A stretch of 8,547 nucleotides of DNA, taken from the NCBI GenBank assembly GCA_003531585.1, contig DQFX01000050.1, forward strand, positions 1-8,547, read 5' to 3'. This stretch comes from Oscillospiraceae bacterium (GTDB lineage Bacteria; Bacillota; Clostridia; Oscillospirales; Ruminococcaceae). This document shows positions 5,204 to 8,547 of this stretch, piece by piece. The number at the start of each line of letters is the position of its first letter. Position 1 is the first letter of the stretch. The translations under genes and the position numbers were made by a program. The notes below the pieces were generated by a model, which had not been told where the DNA came from, made no database searches, and worked only from the letters and a program-made list of their open reading frames with translations.

Positions 5204-6898
5204 TTATAGGTACAGATCCTCCATAGCTGCTTTCAGTGCGGGGTCTCCGGGCTTGAATACGCTGTTCTTTGAGGACTCCTGATAATACTTCAGTTCGCGG
5301 GATACGTAGGGGTAGGTCAGCAGGCAGACGATATACTCCTCGCCGACCTTAACGCGGTCTTTCTGGAGAACAAGATTCATCGGGGTCTCCGGAGCGAGCT
5401 TATAGGATTCCTCCAGCTCCACCGCATAGACGCATGCGTCGTCGGACAGCCCCAGCGTTTTGCCCTCGCCGGTTATCTTCACCTTGACGATATACGGGGA
5501 ATACTTCACTATCTCGCTGACGCCGTCGCTGTGGAGGTACCCGCCGCCCTGGGGGGTGCCGGAATCCATGTCGGCAGTCTCGCTTATCCGCTCGCGAACC
5601 TTGTCAACCGTGGAGATCTCCTGCGCCGGGGTGTATCTCCTGCCGTAGTATATCACGGCAGTCAGCTTCCCGCCGCTTATCTCCGCCGACACGGAATAGG
5701 TCAGGGTATAGTACAGGTCGGTGAATACGTAGTCAACGGGGTTCAGGAACAGCAGATACTCGCCGCCAACGGTGAATTCCTTTTTGTCGGCGCCGTCTGA
5801 TGAGCGCTCAAGCTTTACGCAGATCTTCTTTGCGGTCTCGCCCTTTAACTGGTCGGTGACTGTAAAAGTGTAGTTGACAGTACTAGGCTTCTCTTCGACT
5901 GATTTCAGCTTCGCCCTGACTACATTGCAGCTTTCGCTGACCGCCGCGTCAAGCTGACCTCCGGTGAACTGCGTGTCCGTCTGGTCCTCGTCGGCGTTAC
6001 CCAGCATGTCGTAACCCGTCAGCCTGTCCTCGGATAAGCTCCAGATATTTCTTATCGAGGTGCCCTGAATTTCAAAGAGCCTGTCTCCCATAAAGCTGAA
6101 CTTTATGGAGGAGCCGTTGTCGAACAGTACGTTCAGAAGTTTGCTGGTGCCTCCGGCGGGTATTTCTGCGAGGGTATACCACTTCACGGAGAGGGCCTTT
6201 TCAGCGTCTGTGGGTTTCACCGTCTCAGTAGTTATGACATCACAGCCGATATCCGTGGTGATCCTGACCGCGCTGACTATGGCAGGAGTAAACGTACGCT
6301 TGGTATCCGTGGATAAGCCGCCGTTCTTGTTCACCGCACCAAGCAGGACGTTTGTGGCGTAGTCGCTGCTGTACATAAACGCGGAAGAGTTGAGCTTAAC
6401 GGTGCTTTCCGGCGAAGAATAGAGTATGCCTCCGTCCCCGACATGGATACTGCCTCGGCTGTTCAGCTTGATAGTTCCATCACAGATAACGCTTGCGCTT
6501 TCATTGATATATAGAGCGCCGTTTAAAACAAGCGTAGCTCCCTTTTCAACGAACACAGTACCACCGAACATAGAGAACTCGCTGTTCAGCGTGAGGGTCT
6601 TTCCCGAGGGTATATAGAGCGTTTCACCGCTGACCATCTGAAGTCTGCCTTTTATAACACGGTTCCTTGTAAGCTCTGCTACATAGGCTCCGCCGTTTGA
6701 CTGTACGGATTGGGGATATACAGCAGTGCAGTCTGAAAGGCGGCTGAGCTTAACTACGCTGTTTTTCCCGGAAGCCTTTGCGGCTGATGTTACTGTAACG
6801 ACTTTTGCGTTATTGTCCTGCGCGCAGGTAACGGCAGACGTGGCGGCGCTTGCCAGCATCATAGCTGCGATAGCGCCTGCAAGAATAGTTTTTTTCAT
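5204..6898 (-). CDS. Secreted protein, long paralogue: beta-rich N-terminal region plus two C-terminal modules
   Basis: This 564-residue protein starts with a Sec signal peptide (Lys-Lys, hydrophobic 5-20, likely cleavage after VTCA, residue 27). Residues 47-180 contain short beta-repeat segments such as GETLYIPSGKTLTLN (91-105), GTVFVEKGATLVLNGALYI (113-131) and SVICDGTIKLNSRGSIHV (136-153), which suggest a small beta-helix or solenoid. Residues 200-290 form a second conserved block ending IQGTSIRNIW. Both blocks are shared with the neighbouring 300-residue paralogue. Residues about 322-385 and 464-528 then look like two copies of one module: a V-x-x-K-(V/L)-type strand, a strand ending near LKG or YKL, and a closing F-x-V-G-x-E-Y-L-L-F-L (375-385) or VKVGEEYIVCLL (516-527). 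This resembles NTR/TIMP-like OB-fold modules of Firmicute extracellular proteins. There is no LPXTG or transmembrane anchor, so it is probably released or held non-covalently. The function is unknown. An AAAGGAGGGG site precedes the ATG. Confidence 0.85.
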   Translation of the reverse strand: MKKTILAGAIAAMMLASAATSAVTCAQDNNAKVVTVTSAAKASGKNSVVKLSRLSDCTAVYPQSVQSNGGAYVAELTRNRVIKGRLQMVSGETLYIPSGKTLTLNSEFSMFGGTVFVEKGATLVLNGALYINESASVICDGTIKLNSRGSIHVGDGGILYSSPESTVKLNSSAFMYSSDYATNVLLGAVNKNGGLSTDTKRTFTPAIVSAVRITTDIGCDVITTETVKPTDAEKALSVKWYTLAEIPAGGTSKLLNVLFDNGSSIKFSFMGDRLFEIQGTSIRNIWSLSEDRLTGYDMLGNADEDQTDTQFTGGQLDAAVSESCNVVRAKLKSVEEKPSTVNYTFTVTDQLKGETAKKICVKLERSSDGADKKEFTVGGEYLLFLNPVDYVFTDLYYTLTYSVSAEISGGKLTAVIYYGRRYTPAQEISTVDKVRERISETADMDSGTPQGGGYLHSDGVSEIVKYSPYIVKVKITGEGKTLGLSDDACVYAVELEESYKLAPETPMNLVLQKDRVKVGEEYIVCLLTYPYVSRELKYYQESSKNSVFKPGDPALKAAMEDLYL

Positions 6899-6912
6899 GA
6901 TTACCCCTCCTT

Positions 6913-7815
6913 TTACTTGTCTGCTGAATATTCCCAGATATCCCTTACGGAGGTACCCTGGATCCCGAGACGTTTACCATTTTCAAAGCTGAATTTCATT
7001 GATGACCCATTGCTGAACAGTACCGTGAGATTCTCGCTCGTTTCCCCAGCGGGCAGTTCGGCAAGAGTATACCACTTCGCGGAAAGCGCCTTCATAGCGT
7101 CTTCACAAGAAACTGCCTCAGCGGACAATATATCTCCGTCTGAATCCGTGGTCGTCTTAACTGCGCTTATTATAGCCGGGAAGAATGTACGGCGTTTATC
7201 ATCTTCCAGACCGTTTATCTTTATCATCTCACCCAGGCAGGCGATGGAAGCATAATCTGTGCTGTACAGGTGTGAGTCCGCATTGAGCTTTATCGTACTC
7301 TCAGGAGATGTATACAGAATACCGCCATTATACATACATATGGATCCCTGTCTGCCTACATTTATCCTACCGTCGCATATAAGACTTGCATTATCGTAAA
7401 TAGTCATTCTGTCCTTAATAATAAGGTTGGCTCCATTTTCGACGAACAAAGTACCTCCGTACAATGCTGACGAACTATTCAGCGTGAGCGTATATCCTGA
7501 AGGGACATAAAGTGTTTCTCCATCATATAACTCAAGCTTTCCCTGTATGGTGCGATCCTTCGTGAGCTCCGCAACGTAGGGTTCGCCGCATACCTTTGCA
7601 TACTCGGGGTATATCACAGTGCAGTCGGAAAGGCGGCTAAGCTTTACAGCGGTGCTTTTCCTAGAAGCTTTTGCGCTCGATGTAACTGTAATTACGCTCC
7701 CTGCGCTATCTGCATTATTTGCGTTGTTTATGCCTTGTGCGCATGGAACGGCGGCTGTGGCGGCACTTGTCAGCATCATTGCCGTAAGTACGCCTGCAAG
7801 CATGACATTTTTCAT
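6913..7815 (-). CDS. Secreted protein, short paralogue lacking the C-terminal modules
   Basis: This 300-residue protein is read from the ATG at 7813-7815, which has an excellent AAAGGAGGA site (complement of 7822-7830). A further in-frame ATG at 7881 would add 22 residues but has no ribosome site and spoils the signal peptide. The protein has a Sec signal peptide (likely cleavage after VPCA, residue 26). It matches the long paralogue along its whole length: KLSRLSDCT (58-66), GETLYVPSGYTLTLN (99-113), GGILYTSPESTIKLN (164-178) and WYTLAELPAGETS (248-260), ending at IQGTSVRDIWEYSADK. It stops where the long copy continues into its extra domains. By eye, at least half the residues are identical. 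The stop codon is 14 nt before the ATG of the long copy, and the downstream gene's ribosome site fills that gap, so the two are almost surely cotranscribed. It has more cysteines than its partner. No known function is recognised. Confidence 0.85.
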   Translation of the reverse strand: MKNVMLAGVLTAMMLTSAATAAVPCAQGINNANNADSAGSVITVTSSAKASRKSTAVKLSRLSDCTVIYPEYAKVCGEPYVAELTKDRTIQGKLELYDGETLYVPSGYTLTLNSSSALYGGTLFVENGANLIIKDRMTIYDNASLICDGRINVGRQGSICMYNGGILYTSPESTIKLNADSHLYSTDYASIACLGEMIKINGLEDDKRRTFFPAIISAVKTTTDSDGDILSAEAVSCEDAMKALSAKWYTLAELPAGETSENLTVLFSNGSSMKFSFENGKRLGIQGTSVRDIWEYSADK

Positions 7816-7851
7816 GATCGTTCCTCCTTTAAGTGCGGATTTGTTCCGTCT

Positions 7852-7881
7852 TATATAACTAAAACAATATATACAGAACAA
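7852..7881 (-). promoter_or_regulatory. Possible promoter of the secreted-protein operon
   Basis: On the minus strand, TTGTTC (7876-7881) and TATATA (7852-7857) are 18 bases apart and lie about 40 bp upstream of the ATG at 7815. The -35 box matches the consensus at only three positions and the region is AT-rich, so several other placements are possible. A promoter is expected here because two terminators lie farther upstream. Confidence 0.35.
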
Positions 7882-7917
7882 ACGTTGCAGGAAATTGCGA
7901 TTATTTTATAATCTGTA

Positions 7918-8061
7918 TTAGTATACAAATTCAAATGCGCCAAATTGTTGATTTTGCCATCTTATTAATTGAGAGTAATCATGCCCCCCTATTTTTACAG
8001 GAACTAACTTGTAAAGGACGTCCTTCGGTAATATATCAATCTGATAGTGAATTTTGTTTCC
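7918..8061 (-). pseudogene. Possible remnant of a gene's 3' end
   Basis: An open frame of about 47 codons (from the glycine codon at 8061 to TAA at 7918) reads like protein, for instance HYQIDILPKDVLYKLVPVKI and SQLIRWQNQQFGAFEFVY. The frame stays open upstream to an ATG at 8124, but that part runs through two intrinsic terminators of the tRNA operon, and no ribosome site is seen. The simplest reading is the tail of a gene lost by deletion next to a tRNA cluster, or a chance frame in AT-rich DNA. I do not recognise the family. Confidence 0.22.
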
Positions 8062-8063
8062 AT

Positions 8064-8098
8064 AAAACAAAATAAAAAACGCGATCATTTCTGACCGC
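8064..8098 (-). terminator. Second terminator of the tRNA operon
   Basis: On the minus strand, GCGGTCA-GAAA-TGATCGC (8081-8098) forms a 7-bp stem, including one G-U pair, with a GNRA tetraloop. It is followed by G, six T, A, four T, G and four T (8064-8080). This is a textbook rho-independent terminator, placed 12 nt beyond the first terminator hairpin. Confidence 0.85.
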
Positions 8099-8100
8099 AT

Positions 8101-8139
8101 AAAACAACAAAAACCGCATTCCATTATGGATTGCGGTTT
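8101..8139 (-). terminator. First terminator of the tRNA operon
   Basis: The hairpin (8111-8139) pairs AAACCGCA with TGCGGTTT, then has one T-T mismatch and a further TCCA/TGGA stem with loop TTA. On the minus strand it is followed by TTGTTGTTTT (8101-8110). It begins 6 nt after the CCA end of tRNA-Trp, exactly where the four-tRNA transcript should end. Confidence 0.85.
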
Positions 8140-8145
8140 AAATCA

Positions 8146-8221
8146 TGGCAGGGGCAGAAGGACTTGAACCCTCGACATACGGTTTTGGAGACCGTCGTTC
8201 TACCAACTGAACTATACCCCT
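8146..8221 (-). tRNA. tRNA-Trp (anticodon CCA)
   Basis: This 76-nt cloverleaf has acceptor AGGGGTA/TGCCCCT, a D arm with AGTTGGTAGA, anticodon stem ACGGT/ACCGT with loop CTCCAAA (anticodon CCA) and T arm GAGGGTTCAAGTCCTTC. The discriminator is G, as expected for bacterial tRNA-Trp, and the 3' CCA is encoded. It is the last gene of the tRNA cluster in the direction of transcription. Confidence 0.97.
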
Positions 8222-8226
8222 ATTGG

Positions 8227-8303
8227 TGGTGCGCCAACAGGGACTCGAACCCCGGACCGACCGGTTATGAGCCGGTTGCTCTAACCAACTGAGCTATTGG
8301 CGC
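8227..8303 (-). tRNA. tRNA-Met (anticodon CAT, elongator type)
   Basis: This 77-nt cloverleaf has acceptor GCGCCAA/TTGGCGC, discriminator A and an encoded CCA. Anticodon stem ACCGG/CCGGT carries loop CTCATAA (anticodon CAT). The first acceptor pair is G-C and there are no three consecutive G-C pairs next to the anticodon loop, so it is not an initiator tRNA. A CAT anticodon can also belong to tRNA-Ile2 (lysidine-modified). The sequence favours elongator Met, but the alternative is not excluded by eye. Confidence 0.9.
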
Positions 8304-8325
8304 GAAATTCGGTGCTAGAGAAAAA

Positions 8326-8400
8326 TGGTGACTCGTGGGGGAATCGAACCCCCGTTTTCGGCGTGAGAGGCCAACGTCTTAACCGCTTGACTAACGAGCC
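8326..8400 (-). tRNA. tRNA-Glu (anticodon CTC)
   Basis: This 75-nt cloverleaf has acceptor GGCTCGT/ACGAGTC with one G-U pair, anticodon stem TTGGC/GCCGA with loop CTCTCAC (anticodon CTC), T arm GGGGGTTCGATTCCCCC and an encoded CCA. It reads GAG codons and is presumably supplementary to a TTC-anticodon isoacceptor elsewhere in the genome. Confidence 0.96.
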
Positions 8401-8408
8401 ATATAAAT

Positions 8409-8440
8409 GATAAGGAATAGGTTAATGCCTATTCCTTATC
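8409..8440 (-). other. Perfect 13-bp hairpin between tRNA-Lys and tRNA-Glu
   Basis: GATAAGGAATAGG (8409-8421) and CCTATTCCTTATC (8428-8440) pair perfectly around a 6-nt loop, 4 nt after the CCA of tRNA-Lys. On the transcribed strand it is followed by ATTTATAT and then tRNA-Glu. The T run is weak, so it is at best a partial terminator. It may instead be an RNase III-type processing site that separates the two tRNAs. Confidence 0.7.
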
Positions 8441-8444
8441 GGTT

Positions 8445-8520
8445 TGGTACAGCTTCAGGGACTCGAACCCTGGACCCACTGATTAAGAGTCAGTTGCTCT
8501 ACCAACTGAGCTAAAGCTGC
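8445..8520 (-). tRNA. tRNA-Lys (anticodon CTT)
   Basis: This 76-nt cloverleaf has acceptor GCAGCTT/AAGCTGT with a terminal G-U pair, D arm AGCTCAGTTGGTAGAGC, anticodon stem ACTGA/TCAGT with loop CTCTTAA (anticodon CTT), T arm CAGGGTTCGAGTCCCTG and an encoded CCA. It reads AAG codons. It is the first tRNA of the visible cluster. The 27 bases beyond it to the window edge show no promoter, so further genes or the promoter lie outside. Confidence 0.96.
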
Positions 8521-8547
8521 ATATGTGTCGGCGCCTATCTATCTTCC

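Noticed and set aside
7816..7881. Upstream ATG (7881) as the start of the short secreted protein
   Set aside because: It lacks a ribosome site and would put 22 non-signal residues before a clear signal peptide. The ATG at 7815 has a near-perfect site.
7918..8124. A 68-codon minus-strand ORF as a complete gene
   Set aside because: Its start codon lies in the first terminator hairpin, its codons 9-21 are the second terminator and its T run, and it has no ribosome site. Only the 3' part is kept, as a possible remnant.
8521..8547. A fifth tRNA or the cluster promoter at the right edge
   Set aside because: The 27 bases contain neither a T arm nor -35/-10 boxes that could be recognised.

Overview
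The window looks like chromosomal DNA of a low-to-medium GC Firmicute, most likely an anaerobic gut Clostridium-class bacterium of the Ruminococcus / Oscillospiraceae type. This is inferred from strong AGGAGG-type ribosome binding sites, consensus TTGACA/TATAAT promoters, tRNA genes that all encode their 3' CCA, a MacB-like ABC fusion with no outer-membrane partner, and the general flavour of the secreted proteins. No rRNA, IS element, CRISPR array or integrase is visible. The species cannot be named from this sequence alone.

Layout, left to right. (1) Positions 10-197 hold a dense array of consecutive hairpins with no gene, followed by a strong hairpin terminator (222-253). (2) Positions 266-3753, minus strand, form a two-gene operon. 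A MarR-family regulator is followed 26 nt later by a 986-residue ABC exporter with ATPase and permease fused. The operon has a clear promoter with a perfect palindrome overlapping it, so autorepression by the MarR protein is the simplest model. (3) A small plus-strand gene (3933-4283) encodes a two-helix membrane protein with a YdbS-like bacterial PH domain. (4) Positions 4263-4575 are mostly non-coding and carry an unusual cluster of TTTTCAAC-type motifs in both orientations. (5) A GNAT acetyltransferase (4618-5091, minus) has a consensus promoter and its own terminator. (6) Two tandem paralogous secreted proteins (5204-6898 and 6913-7815, minus) are separated by 14 nt. They share a signal peptide and a beta-rich N-terminal region. 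Only the downstream copy carries an extra C-terminal half, which appears to contain two copies of a small beta-barrel-like module. (7) Positions 7816-8110 are AT-rich, with a possible gene remnant and two tandem terminators. (8) Four minus-strand tRNA genes (Lys-CTT, Glu-CTC, Met-CAT, Trp-CCA) fill the right end and read into those terminators.

How the parts may work together: the MarR/ABC pair looks like an inducible efflux or envelope-stress module. The two secreted paralogues form a separate operon of unknown function at the cell surface. The tRNA cluster is a housekeeping unit whose promoter lies beyond the right edge. The most unusual items are the hairpin array at the left end, the TTTTCAAC cluster, the methionine-rich repeat tract inside the exporter's external domain, and the truncated/extended pair of secreted paralogues. 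None of these amounts to a proven new system.
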